Source of the DNA: Hymenopus coronatus
Lineage: Eukaryota > Arthropoda > Insecta > Mantodea > Hymenopodidae
DNA: 64,000 nt
Direction: 5' to 3'
NCBI GenBank assembly: GCA_030762935.1
Contig: CM060900.1
Span: forward strand, 440,069,759 to 440,133,758
Part shown: piece by piece, positions 1 to 9,789 of the stretch
Position numbering within the stretch: the stretch's first letter is position 1
Layout of the letters: the number at the start of each line of letters is the position of its first letter
The notes under the pieces: model-generated
Told to the model about the DNA's origin: nothing
Database searches by the model: none
What the model saw: the letters and a program-made list of their open reading frames with translations, nothing else
Translations under genes and position numbers: made by a program

Positions 1-1996
1 TATATAATGCTCTAAGGGTGTCCACCATTTGTTTACTCACTCCTTTAGTCAACAACTTATGCCACAGCAATTGAAGCTCTATCCTATCGTATGCTTTCTC
101 TAAATCCACAAAAGCCATATATAACTTTCCTCTTTTGTCTTTCAAGTATTTATCTACCAGTGTTTTTATAATAAATAAGTTATCAACTGTCCTCCTCCCT
201 TTTCTAAAGCCCATCTGAAGTTCCGAGAGGATATCATATTCTTCAACCCATGTTTGTATCCTGCTTGCCATAATACCAGTAAAAATTTTTCCTACATTTG
301 ATAATAATGCAATGCCTCTATAGTTGTTTGGTTTGTCAACACTACCCTTGCCTTTGTATATTGGATGTATGATTGCTTTCCTCCACTTATCTGGTATATA
401 CCCCTTCACCTTAATTGTGTTAAATAAGTCTACTAAAACCTTAACTCTGTTTATTTCAGTGCACCATTCCTTAAGGAACTCTGGAGGGATTCCATCTATT
501 CCCGTTGCTTTATTTCTTTTCATTATTTTCACCTGTTGGATTATTTCTTCACTTCTTATTATATCATCGAGTATATCTACATAGTTATTACCTATTTCCC
601 AATTTCCTATCTCATTTTTACTCTTTTTTTCCCCATACAAATTTTTAAAATATTCCATCCATTCTCCTGGTTTTATACTTGGTTTTGTTACATATTTATT
701 ATACATTGATTTCATAACCTTCCATATCTCATTTGCATTATTTTCATTTAGAATTCGTATCAAATTACTTTCATATTTTTTCATCCAGCTTGTTTTCTTT
801 TGTTCCAGTAATAAATTATATAAATCCCTCCCTTGCATATACTCTTTCTTTAATTCTATGTTTCCTAATTCCCTCCACTTTATGAGCAGCTGTTTGACTT
901 GTCTTTTAGTTACTCTACATTCTTCATCAAACCAGCCCTCATCTCTTTTGTAAACCTTCTTTCTCATTTTCATTTCCTCCCCAGCCCTTAGCATAATGAT
1001 ATTTAAGATATCCATAGCACTTTCAATTTCTTGTTCCTTTATCATAAAACTTATTCCACACTGACATATCTGGCCATAATTAGAGTTTAGTGTCTGCCTA
1101 AATTTATTGCAATACTCTTCCTTCCATTTGTATCTACTGTATTCTTCTATGTTGCACTTTTCCTCCCTTAAATTATAGACTATTTGCTCTGTGCATGTTT
1201 TTATGTCTACTATCAATGGAAAATGCCCACTGTTGGAACTTAAATTTAGTATCTTAAAATTACTTAAAATATACCCCATATTAATTGGCCATAATACATA
1301 ATCAATCACACTTTGACCATTATTACTAACATACGTATATTCTCCATTCACATCTTCTCCATATTTCCCATTCAAAATATCAAAGGCATTCAATTCACAG
1401 AATTCTATAAATTTCATATAGCCTTTGTCAACTATCTTATCTTTGCTGTATCTAATTTTCTCAGGTTTCTCTAATGTATCATTGCTCATCCACCTATTCC
1501 CTCCAATAACATCATTTTCGCCAATCCTAATATTAAAGTCTCCCATTAATATAATCTCAGAATTACCATATCTCCCCTTTAAATGTTCTATTTCTATCTC
1601 TAGGTGTTTAAGGAGGTCCGGATTATGAAAGCGCGAAGGAAGAGGAGGATTGTATACTATGCCTATACATATAACATTTTCAACTATTTGTTTCTCCTCT
1701 AATACAATCCATAGTATTTCTTTTCTCCTTGACCAAGTTTCTTTAACTCCTTTACTTAACGTTTTCTTTACAAAAAAGCCTATGCCTCCAGATGCCCTCC
1801 CCTTTCTTGCTACCTTATCTCCTTTTATCCCTACAAAATCAAAATCCTTTACGTAAACCTGGTCCTCTTTTAGCCATGTTTCAGCTACCGCGAGATAATC
1901 AAGTTTTGTCAATAATTGATTTAAACTCCCCGCATATATTTTGTTTTTAACTCCCTCACAATTCCAGAATCCAAGCCTCCTTATATTCTCCCTTCC
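1..1996 (-). CDS. LINE ORF2: endonuclease and reverse transcriptase, partial, no AUG start
   Basis: An uninterrupted 665-codon frame follows the ORF1 stop directly and runs off the window. An AP-endonuclease-like domain occupies about the first 240 codons. Its motifs are LGFWN, AETWLK (catalytic Glu codon 1880-1882), YNPP, GDFN (1532-1543) and SGHFPL with the terminal His. The RT region starts near codon 500 (GIDGIPPEFLKEW). It then has NYRGIALLSNVGKIF, MGFRKGRRT and motif A AFVDLEKAYD near 86-115, with the catalytic Asp at codon 104-106. The product would nick target DNA and copy the element RNA there. There is no in-frame ATG until 1546-1544, codon 151, which lies inside the endonuclease core. 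Translation must therefore come from stop readthrough, re-initiation or a non-AUG start, unless the TAG is a mutation in one long ORF. Confidence 0.88.
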
Positions 1997-3277
1997 CTAT
2001 TGTGAGCCTAATCTAAATCTAAATGTTTCTAGAGTTCTTTTACTCCTTAATTGTATCCCTTCTCGGGAAGAAATAGTTTTATTTCTATCTAAAACTAGCA
2101 CGCTGCCATGTTCAGATGATATGATGTTGTCTTCTTCCCCTTCTGTATTTTCCCCGCTACTCTGTTGCCACGCCTTCTTTCCCTTCGCAGCCAAATTACG
2201 TGCGGCTATTACTTCCCCTCTTCTCGGTGACACTATTTTCCTAGGTGACGTCACTCTGGTGGCTCCTCCTCCTGTTGCTTCCTCTGTTGACGTCATTTCT
2301 TCGTCAGCTGTTATTTCTCTAGGCAAGTTGGATGACGTCCTATCTGCATATGCCGTCCTCATATCCATGCTGACAGGCAGATTTCGGTTCCAACACACAC
2401 TTTCACTGTCTTCACCCACATCCATTCCTTTTTGTTTGGACTTTGATCTTCCTGTTGTGCTTCCTAAAGTTGGCGTTGACATTTGCTGAGTAATTTCCTC
2501 TGTGCCTGATTGGGGTTCTCTTAGCTCCTTCTTGTCCAGATGCGATGTCTTTTCTCCGTCAATCCACAATTGGAAATTTCTAATATAAGCTCTTCTTCCC
2601 TGGGCTCTTGCTTCTTTCATTTTTTGTACCAAATTTCTTTGCAGAGCTCTCTTCTTAGGTGATAAATCTTTATTAATAAAAATGTCTGTTCCTTTTAATT
2701 TCTTGGCTCTTTTAAGTACTTCATGTACTAATTGGGCTGTTGCAAATTTCACTATAATTGTTCTCTTGCCAAGTTGTCTTCCAACTCGATAAGCTTCAAT
2801 AATTTCCCATCTGTACAATTCCAAATTCAGCTTTTCCTTCGTTATTTCTAATATTTCTTCTGCTGGCCATTTATACCTTCTTTCCTTAACTCCTGTGAAC
2901 ACTAAATTAAATCTTCTCTCCCTTTCTTCCAATCTTTCCATTCTTTCCTTAACCATTTCAACTTCCCTTCTTGCTTCCTGCACCTCAACTCTAACATCTT
3001 CTTTAATATCTGTTGCCATCTTTTCCAATTGTTTACCTATTCGTTGTTCCATACCTTCTATTTTGTTCATTTTCTCAGTCAGGTTTTCCAGCATTGTTAT
3101 TATATCTGCAGGGCCGGGGTTTACCTCAATTCCTCCAATCACTAGCAACAAAGTTATAACACTTGCTAAAACCAATATGTTTGTCATCTTCTCTCCAAAA
3201 CTGTGTTTACTATTCACCAATTTTACTTTTCTAAACTGTCCAATTCTTGCTCTATACACTGTAATGTCCACTCCCAT
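1997..3277 (-). CDS. LINE ORF1 protein, nucleic-acid-binding, with 2A-like N-terminal motif
   Basis: 426-aa ORF1 product, presumably the RNA-binding chaperone of the retrotransposon particle. Residues about 32-48 are hydrophobic (LVLASVITLLLVI) and run straight into GIEVNPGP at 49-56, a match to the 2A ribosome-skipping core D(V/I)ExNPGP except G for D. Residues about 57-118 are rich in heptad-like Leu/Met/Glu/Lys and predict a coiled coil. About 120-215 (RRFNLVFTGV, then RTIIVKF and KKRALQRNLVQKMKEAR) resembles the RRM-like plus C-terminal region of L1-type ORF1 proteins. The tail is charged and low in complexity. The start ATG at 3277-3275 is the first in frame. The ORF ends with TAG at 1999-1997, in the same frame as ORF2. 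If 2A acts, the first 55 residues would be released separately. Confidence 0.85.
   Translation of the reverse strand: MGVDITVYRARIGQFRKVKLVNSKHSFGEKMTNILVLASVITLLLVIGGIEVNPGPADIITMLENLTEKMNKIEGMEQRIGKQLEKMATDIKEDVRVEVQEARREVEMVKERMERLEERERRFNLVFTGVKERRYKWPAEEILEITKEKLNLELYRWEIIEAYRVGRQLGKRTIIVKFATAQLVHEVLKRAKKLKGTDIFINKDLSPKKRALQRNLVQKMKEARAQGRRAYIRNFQLWIDGEKTSHLDKKELREPQSGTEEITQQMSTPTLGSTTGRSKSKQKGMDVGEDSESVCWNRNLPVSMDMRTAYADRTSSNLPREITADEEMTSTEEATGGGATRVTSPRKIVSPRRGEVIAARNLAAKGKKAWQQSSGENTEGEEDNIISSEHGSVLVLDRNKTISSREGIQLRSKRTLETFRFRLGSQ
3110..3133 (-). other. 2A-like ribosome-skipping motif in ORF1
   Basis: Codons 49-56 of ORF1 read GIEVNPGP. The last five residues, NPG|P plus the E two before N, are the invariant part of 2A peptides. 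The usual leading Asp is Gly here. The preceding roughly 17 residues are strongly hydrophobic, as in 2A-like sequences known from ORF1 of other APE-type non-LTR elements, where the upstream part can also act as a signal sequence. Activity is inferred, not shown. Confidence 0.7.
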
Positions 3278-3395
3278 CGTGACTTAGATCCTTCTTCCTT
3301 CACCGCAGGAGCACCTCTCAAAACACAACCTTCCTCTATCACTGCTGGCTTAGCACTCGCTTAATGTGTATACTTGTCTTTCTTGTTGAAGATAA

Positions 3396-4880
3396 TCAAT
3401 GAGTTAATAAAACAACTGTTAGAGCTCTCTCTAGAAGCAGGCTTGAAAAAGTAAAGCCATGATGACCTCTGCCAAATACACAGCTTTGTTTATGCTTTTA
3501 GTAATTTAGTCCAAGAATGACAGATGGTAATAACATCACTTCCTAAAATTATTTATCACATTGAATTTCAAAGTTGGCAAGCCTGCATTAAAAATTGACT
3601 TTAAACAAATTATATCTGAATGCTCAAAATAATTTTTCCATACCATCAGTACATACACTAATTAGATGATTTCCTTTCCTTTTTCAACTAAAAAGCCTAA
3701 ATACTTGTCTGCAGCTTTCTGTTCTTTTTGTGATTCCCAATTCCGATATTTTGTGAAATAACCTTAGAAACTGATGAACTCCAATTATCAAATTAAGGTT
3801 AGGATTGCTACCTCTTCTCATTCTCATTTTTGAATTCATTGTGCATGACATATTCAACTTCCCAATCCCTTCTTGTGATTCTTGCTTCAGTTTTCGGGCC
3901 ATTTATGCATCAGGCTTAACTTTCTATGTATAACTATAGAGATTTCATTTTGATACCTGGCCACATTACAGGAATTGCTTGTCCTGCAATGTTATTCTGT
4001 ACTTCCTCTAATCTCCAGAGGGTGCCACTGAAGATTTTTAGAGTACCATATTTCTAAAAACAAATGCCACTTTTTTATGTTTTGTGAGTCAATTGTCATG
4101 TTATTAAAAAAAAAAAGAAAAAGGAAAAAAGCTTCTGCTTCCTCCTGAGGCAACTAGATAGAGCCTACAAAACAAACTGATACTAAAATAAGAGTAATAA
4201 TAAAAATTAATGTAACAAAGGCGTAAGCATATAAATAAAAATGTACACAAAAGAGTAACAAATTAAAAGGGGAGCAAAATAAAAAAATAAGTAAATAAAT
4301 ATGTATATATGCATATAAACTAGCAGTAATTGTTGGGATACATCACCAAGCAGGCAAGCGCAGTGCTGTGGATGAATTCATTTGTTATTTTAATTTCCTT
4401 CTCAAACTCGCAAGAAGTGTGGAATTGAGCCTCTTGCTCCAGTCATTAATCCTACTACCTCAGTAGAGGTTACATTAAATTTTTGTTTGTAAAAAAGAAT
4501 CATTGATTCATATATTTGGCATTTTTCTTGGTGAATATCAAGGGCTGTTCAGCGTAGGAGTCATTTCTAATTGTAGGATCAGTTATATAACCTGAAGTTG
4601 CACCAGGAACAAAGCTATGATGTCAATATATCTGCAGGATCCATTGAGTAAAATTCCATACACTTTTTCATGAACTTGAAAAAGGTGTCTGCAATCAATG
4701 GTGTGACATCTGGCATTATAGAGTTTCACCAAAGGGACATGCAGCCAAGGCGTGAGCAATTGTTTCTATTTCACTGTGATCATTTATTCAATTTGCTCTA
4801 ATAGTTTGTTAAATATCATCATTTAAAGATTTTGTATTTGTCCAATAAGCCTAACTAAAGAGCATTTCCAGGCTATGACT
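3396..4880. other. No gene recognised; AT-rich with A-tract
   Basis: AT-rich non-coding sequence. Contains an A-rich tract near 4108-4131 and a simple A/T stretch to about 4310. The part after about 4545 may belong to the 5' end of the mariner remnant that follows, but no clear inverted terminus was found. Confidence 0.55.
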
Positions 4881-4889
4881 CTCTGTAAT

Positions 4890-5830
4890 TTAAATCATTA
4901 ATGCCTAAGCAATGTGAAGATCAGCTTAGAAATGCATTTGGCAAAGAAGCTTCATCAAAGGCAATAATATATAATTGGTACTGCGAGTTCAAAAGAGATC
5001 AGCATTTGTCAGTGATGAATTTTGTGAAAATGTACAAGAAATGCTTTTACTGATGAAAATATTGCAGCTGTTTGAGAAATGCTTGAAGGACTGCTTATGA
5101 ATTTATTTGGTTAAATCCAAAACATTTTACATTAAAAGATGTAAGAAAAACTTGTTGATGGATTCCACATAGACTCACTCCTGATCAAAAACTTTGCATT
5201 GATTAATGCAGAAAATATCTAGAAAAATGCCAAGGCAGCACTTAAAATTTGGTTTGTAATATTGTGTTACTGGTGATGAATCTTGGATTTATTGTTATGA
5301 TCCTGAAAAGAAAGTCAAATAGGTCTTTCAAACACAGCCTAGGCCTACAAAAGTCTTGACAAATTTGCAGTGCTAGTAAGAAGAGGGTTGTTAGTTTTTT
5401 CTCTAAAATAGGCCATATTGCTGCTGTAACAGTAGAAGATAGATGTACCATCACTGATGATTGGTACACAAATATTGGTTACTGCAACTTTTTGAAAAAG
5501 TTAGTGAAAAGTACCCAAAAGGAAAAATAATTTTACGTCATGGCAACACATTGTTACATACAGCAAATCTAACAGCTGATTATCTGGATGCCCTAAAGGT
5601 CAGTACCATGGACCCTCCAGTATAGAGATCTAATCTAGCAACTTGTGATTTCCTTTTGTTTCCAAAAATTAAAAATAAAATGGGTGGTATCACTTTTTCA
5701 TCATCAGATGAAACAGTGGAACATTACAAAAACCTGGTTTCTGAAGTGCCTCAGGACTAGTGACATCATTGTTTTAAGGACTGCTTTCATCAAATGTAAA
5801 AATGTACTGATGTTTTCAAAAATATAAAAG
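4890..5830 (+). pseudogene. Mariner-like transposase remnant
   Basis: A cut-and-paste DDE/D transposase gene, now broken by stops and frameshifts. In order on the plus strand: a helix-turn-helix part (LRNAFGKEASSKAIIYNWYCEFKRD) near 4920-5020, the first catalytic block TGDESWIYCYDPE near 5271-5307, HHGNTLLHTANLTADYL near 5537-5585 (usual form HDNAPAHTA, Asp lost), and LATCDFLLFPKIKNK near 5637-5680, the usual YSPDLAPCDYFLFP block. The C-terminal region runs to about 5830. The length fits a near full-length element of about 1.3 kb. No TA-flanked inverted termini could be assigned with confidence. Confidence 0.8.
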
Positions 5831-6257
5831 TATTTATATTTGTTAAAACTAATTCTTGTTTGTTTTTCTAAGAAATCTTAAACAACTAATCTTCATATAT
5901 AACTATTATGTATTAAAATCTAATAAGATGTAATTCCCTGCTGTTTGTACACCTCACAGAGTTACATTTTTAATCTTTTGGATACATTTAGGGGAACAGG
6001 ATCTATGTCCTTTCAGAGGAAAATCTTTGACATCAGTGAAAAATTATAATGAAGTCCAAATAAATGTCTGAGAAAGCTTGTAGAATTAGGAATTTTGCAA
6101 ACTTTGGGTTGGAATTCTACTAAACTTCATAAACTAACACCCTATAAGATAAATGTTGTTCAGGAGTTAATTTCTGCAATTAGCCTTTGGATAATATTAA
6201 TGATCACTCTATTAAACCATGTTTGATTCTTTTTATGGATAGCATGACTATTTTATA

Positions 6258-6287
6258 TACACTGGTATGCAAAACCTAAGGACGAAA
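6258..6287. repeat. Tc1-type terminal repeat, element 1
   Basis: TACACTGGTATGCAAAACCT plus about ten further bases. It matches the terminus at 7402-7431 at nearly every position and in the same, not inverted, orientation. Confidence 0.75.
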
Positions 6288-7401
6288 ATAACATTTGCAT
6301 GTTGTGCCACTGCCAAGCTCAATGAAACTTGAATCATAAAAAGAACTGCTACAGTATGCATCCAAACAAAATATCCAATGAGACAAACAGAAATGACATT
6401 TTTACTCTTAGAAAATAAGTTACATTAAAGTCGCTACGTCACATGATGATCCTCTAGATTTACAAAAATAGAGACATGTTGCATAAAAGGGTGTATGATC
6501 ACCATGGACAGAAATACATGCTCTGCATCGTGCTCCCATGCTGGCCACAAAGTTGGAAAGGAGTTCTTGTGGTAGGGTGTTCCAGTCCTCTACTAACGCT
6601 GTTGACAACTGTTGGATGGTTATTGGTATACATGGACATGCTGCAATGCATCTCCCCAAAGCATCCCACAAGTGTTCAGTGGGATTTAAATGGGGGAATG
6701 AGTAGGCGAGTCTAGTCCATTTGCCAAATATCCTCTTGTTCCAAGAGTTCCACCACCTATGCTGTTCTATGTGATCCCGCATTGTTATCTATAAAAATGA
6801 AGTTGGGACCAGCTGTACTCCTGAAAAGATGCACATGGGGAAGGAGTACAGTATTGCAGTAAATTTGACCAGTGAGTGTACCTTGTTCAAAGATTTGGAG
6901 GCCAGTATGCCCATGCAACTTTATGCCTCCCTACACCAACACGCAGACCACCAAAACGATCATGTTCAATGATGTTCCTGATTGCATTATGTGTTCCTTC
7001 CTCTCACCAATTGAGAGTACATTGAGAATCCTACTCAGATTGAATCTGTTCTCATTGGAGAAGAGCATGCATCTCTATTCCTAATCGGTCCAATTCCAAT
7101 GCTCTTGGGAACATTACAAATGGTGCCGCTGATGTGTGGGTGTCATTGGAGCACAACATACTTGACCATCGAGCAGAGAGACCACCTTTATACATTTGCT
7201 GTACCACTGTGTAGCATGTGAGAGCCCGTGCCTAGCAGTTTTGTTAAATATGGTTGCAATTGCACCCGCTGTTTGACGTGAATCTCTTTTTGCCTGTTGT
7301 AGTGGTCATCTGTAGTGAAAATGATGCCCTTGTGCCACTACATCTCTCTCACTTCTTTTAAGATAAATTATGTTAACACTTATTATTTCTTGATGGTCAT
7401 G
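6258..7401 (-). pseudogene. Tc1-like element 1, transposase remnant
   Basis: A Tc1-type transposase read on the minus strand, decayed. The C-terminal DDE_3 block is clearest at about 6710-6440: SFPHLNPTEHLWDALGR, then TIQQLSTALVEDWNTLPQELL and RCRACISVHGDHTPF, a standard Tc1 ending. Upstream pieces (GTHNAIRNIIEHDRFGGLRV near 6990-6930) carry the middle domain. The element's 3' terminus is the sequence starting TACACTGGTATGCAAAACCT at 6258. Its 5' end is missing: it is replaced at 7402 by the terminus of a second Tc1 element in the opposite coding orientation. Confidence 0.85.
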
Positions 7402-7935
7402 TACACTGGTGTGCAAAACCTTAGGATGAGATGGATAAATTAATATATCATATAAACTACTTGGTGGAAATAAATGAAAGTATGAGAGCATTTTGTCAGA
7501 GGTCTCTCAGACATACACAGAGAGTGGGACATCACATGGCATGAGTGTGGTGCCAAATGTCTCTGGTCCGAAACACAGAGAAATTTAAAAAAAAAAAAAA
7601 TTGCCCAAAATACAAGTTTTTAAAAAATAAACAAAACATGGTTCTATAAACAATACTTTTGAAGAAACAGGACAAGACAGTTTTTGGCAATCAGTAAGCT
7701 GTTTTGGTTCACTGTAGTGGTGTTCTTTATAACAAGTCCCATAGGTAACATTTAGATAACTTCACTTGGGGAAGGATTATTGGTAAACTGGAAGGACAAA
7801 ATTTGATGAGTATTGCCCAGGAGTTTGGTATTGCTCACAGCATTGTTTCACATGCATGGGGAGCTTCCCAAACCACAGGCACTACTGTCTCAAGGAGAGG
7901 AAGTGGTCAACCATGGACAAAATATTTATGATTAT
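7402..7935 (+). pseudogene. Tc1-like element 2, 5' part only
   Basis: Starts with a Tc1 terminus (TACACTGGTGTGCAAAACCT, 7402-7421) at a TA dinucleotide. After an untranslated leader, a paired-type helix-turn-helix part of Tc1 transposase is readable on the plus strand at about 7755-7920: WGRIIGKLEGQNLMSIAQEF, GIAHSIVSHAW, then QTTGTTVSRRGSGQP, the GRPR-like linker. The frame ends near 7930 and the catalytic domain and 3' terminus are absent, so the copy is 3' truncated. Confidence 0.8.
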
Positions 7936-7939
7936 CATA

Positions 7940-9240
7940 ATTATAATTTGTATGAGAAATCTATGTACTTGAATTTAAGGAGCTATGAATATCCAAATCT
8001 GTCAGCAGTGTGCATACTTCTTGGTGTCAAGAAAACACATTAAGCTGGGTAAACATCCAAATGAAATCTCTGTAATACAGTACAATACTTGAAACACTTT
8101 TTCTCAACAATGGTACTTTTCTGGGTGAATGTCACAAAAAGCAGACACCTGCTTAGCATTACAAATAATTGAGACCACAAACAGTTACTAGCCCCCACTT
8201 GTAGAATGATTTAGTATAATCATATGGTAGTCTTTGGTAGAGAATAATCTTTCCTATACTATGGCCATTGCTCCACATAAAACATATTATATCTCGTCAC
8301 TCCTTGCTGGCTTTGGATTCCAGTTTTCCACTTTTGATTAGAAATCATAGCTTATATTTGGATATACACTTGAACACTTCATATCAACCTATGGAAATTT
8401 AGCCCTCTTAGTGCCACAAAAAACATTATACATTTTTATTTGGCTAATTTGATACTAGACTGCTTACTGAATTCTTTTGAATTAGGTAAAGCTTTTAATT
8501 TAAAACTTGTTTGAAAATACTTTTGCATTTTCTACTGCTGTTTGGCTCTATTATCTATGAAAGTTTACTTAATGAGCATTTGCTCTATGCAAACCGCTGT
8601 CAACTGTCTGTAAACTTTCTGAAGGAAGTAGCTATTACCACAACATTGATTCACATGAAATTTAATGAATTATTGTGAATTAAGTTACAGTTAGCACTAA
8701 AACACAGAGTTGAAGACTACCAACTTGTAAGTGAAACTCCTACTACATTGTCAGGCAGAGTTATGTGGAAAGTTTGCTTTGCAATTTGTTTTAAAAAGTT
8801 AAGAGGCTCTAATATGAGAAGAAAGACTATATTCCACAAGATACTGAAATAATTTTATTTTAGCATCTTAAGTCATAAATATACCTTTCTTATACATAGC
8901 AATCCAATGAACAGTGAACACACTTAGTGTGTTCTTTCACTGGACATGAAGGCATGTATTCCCCGCTGCTGTTGCAGTGCAAGTCATGCTATCATCTTAC
9001 TCTTCAGAATCAACCAAACATTGGTTGCATATAGTACTACTTACAAATGATTTATTTGACCCTGTAGTTAACCATAAAATGAATTATGGCATAGTATGTG
9101 TTTTATAATCTTCTTAGCATCCTGGTAGCACAGCTGCATAATTAAGACAATAAACAATTTGACGAAACAATTTAAAGTGTTCATGGAGGACAGAATAATA
9201 ATGGTGATGATATTTCATTACTAATTGTTACTAGTGATAA
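7940..9240. other. No gene recognised
   Basis: AT-rich sequence with short chance ORFs only. The last 200 bases may be decayed upstream part of the IS630-like fragment at 9241. Confidence 0.5.
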
Positions 9241-9453
9241 GTGGCCTGCTCAGCCCCCTATCAGGATCTTTATCTCTGGGGTAAATTAAAAAATTATGAA
9301 TGTAGGACAAAGCCAAACACATTGGAAAATTTGAAACAAAATATCCACCAAGAAATGATGAAGATCACTCAGTATGGATGTGTACATGATGGATTGTCAC
9401 CTGAAGAAGTGTTAAAAATATATGGACAACAATGGAGGCAACTGCTCTATTAA
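9241..9453 (+). pseudogene. IS630-like transposase, C-terminal fragment
   Basis: Reads DLYLWGKLKN, PNTLENLKQNIHQEM and a final QWRQLL, matching the C-terminus of the IS630/Tc1-related transposases seen on the minus strand at 41071 and 47790 (DFYLWG..., NPHTLEELKQNI, GGQFQHLL). The upstream domains are missing or unrecognisable. Only about 70 codons remain open. Confidence 0.7.
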
Positions 9454-9689
9454 ACTGATCACCTAAAACTGGTGGAGATTTTTATTCAAAATACTTTTAA
9501 TTGTTTCATCAAACTATCCAACTTAAATGCTAACTAGAAATAGAAAGAAAAACTTACTGAGTGTGTTTATGCAGGTAGAGGAAAATATTTTTCTTTTCTA
9601 ATTGAAATTGTATACTTTGTACCAGCTGAAGGTTCAGTAAAACATTTAAATTTTCAAAAGTCTTAATGAAAATTTCAGAATTATCTACA

Positions 9690-9781
9690 AATTTAAAAGT
9701 AATGCATTGTGAGTATTGTCTATTGGGATACCTTTCCCTGTAAACTGTGCAGTATTGAAGCACAGTATCCTGCTTTGCCAT
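9690..9781 (-). pseudogene. Possible DUF4817-type N-terminal scrap
   Basis: The minus-strand frame reads YRERYPNRQYSQCITF, which resembles the N-terminal DUF4817 helix-turn-helix of IS630-like insect transposases. It is short and isolated, so it is a weak call. Confidence 0.4.
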
Positions 9782-9789
9782 ACATCTCA

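Larger units (their letters stand above)
1..3395 (-). mobile_element. Family A non-LTR retrotransposon (LINE), 3' part beyond window
   Basis: Read on the minus strand this is a two-ORF LINE: a 5' leader (about 3395-3278), ORF1 (3277-1997), then ORF2 with an AP-endonuclease-like domain and the first half of reverse transcriptase. It leaves the window at base 1, so the RT YxDD box, the C-terminal zinc knuckle and the 3' tail are not visible. Both frames are fully open, in contrast to every other element here, so this is the youngest or best kept copy. Related degraded copies lie at 56530-60910 and 61130-64000 on the plus strand and show the missing C-terminal CCHC knuckle. The 5' boundary is estimated from where base composition changes and is uncertain by about 50 bases. 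I cannot fix the clade. Confidence 0.9.

Noticed and set aside
1941..2489. 182-codon plus-strand frame
   Set aside because: It lies wholly opposite LINE ORF1, and its Ser/Leu/Pro-rich composition is what the antisense of that gene gives.
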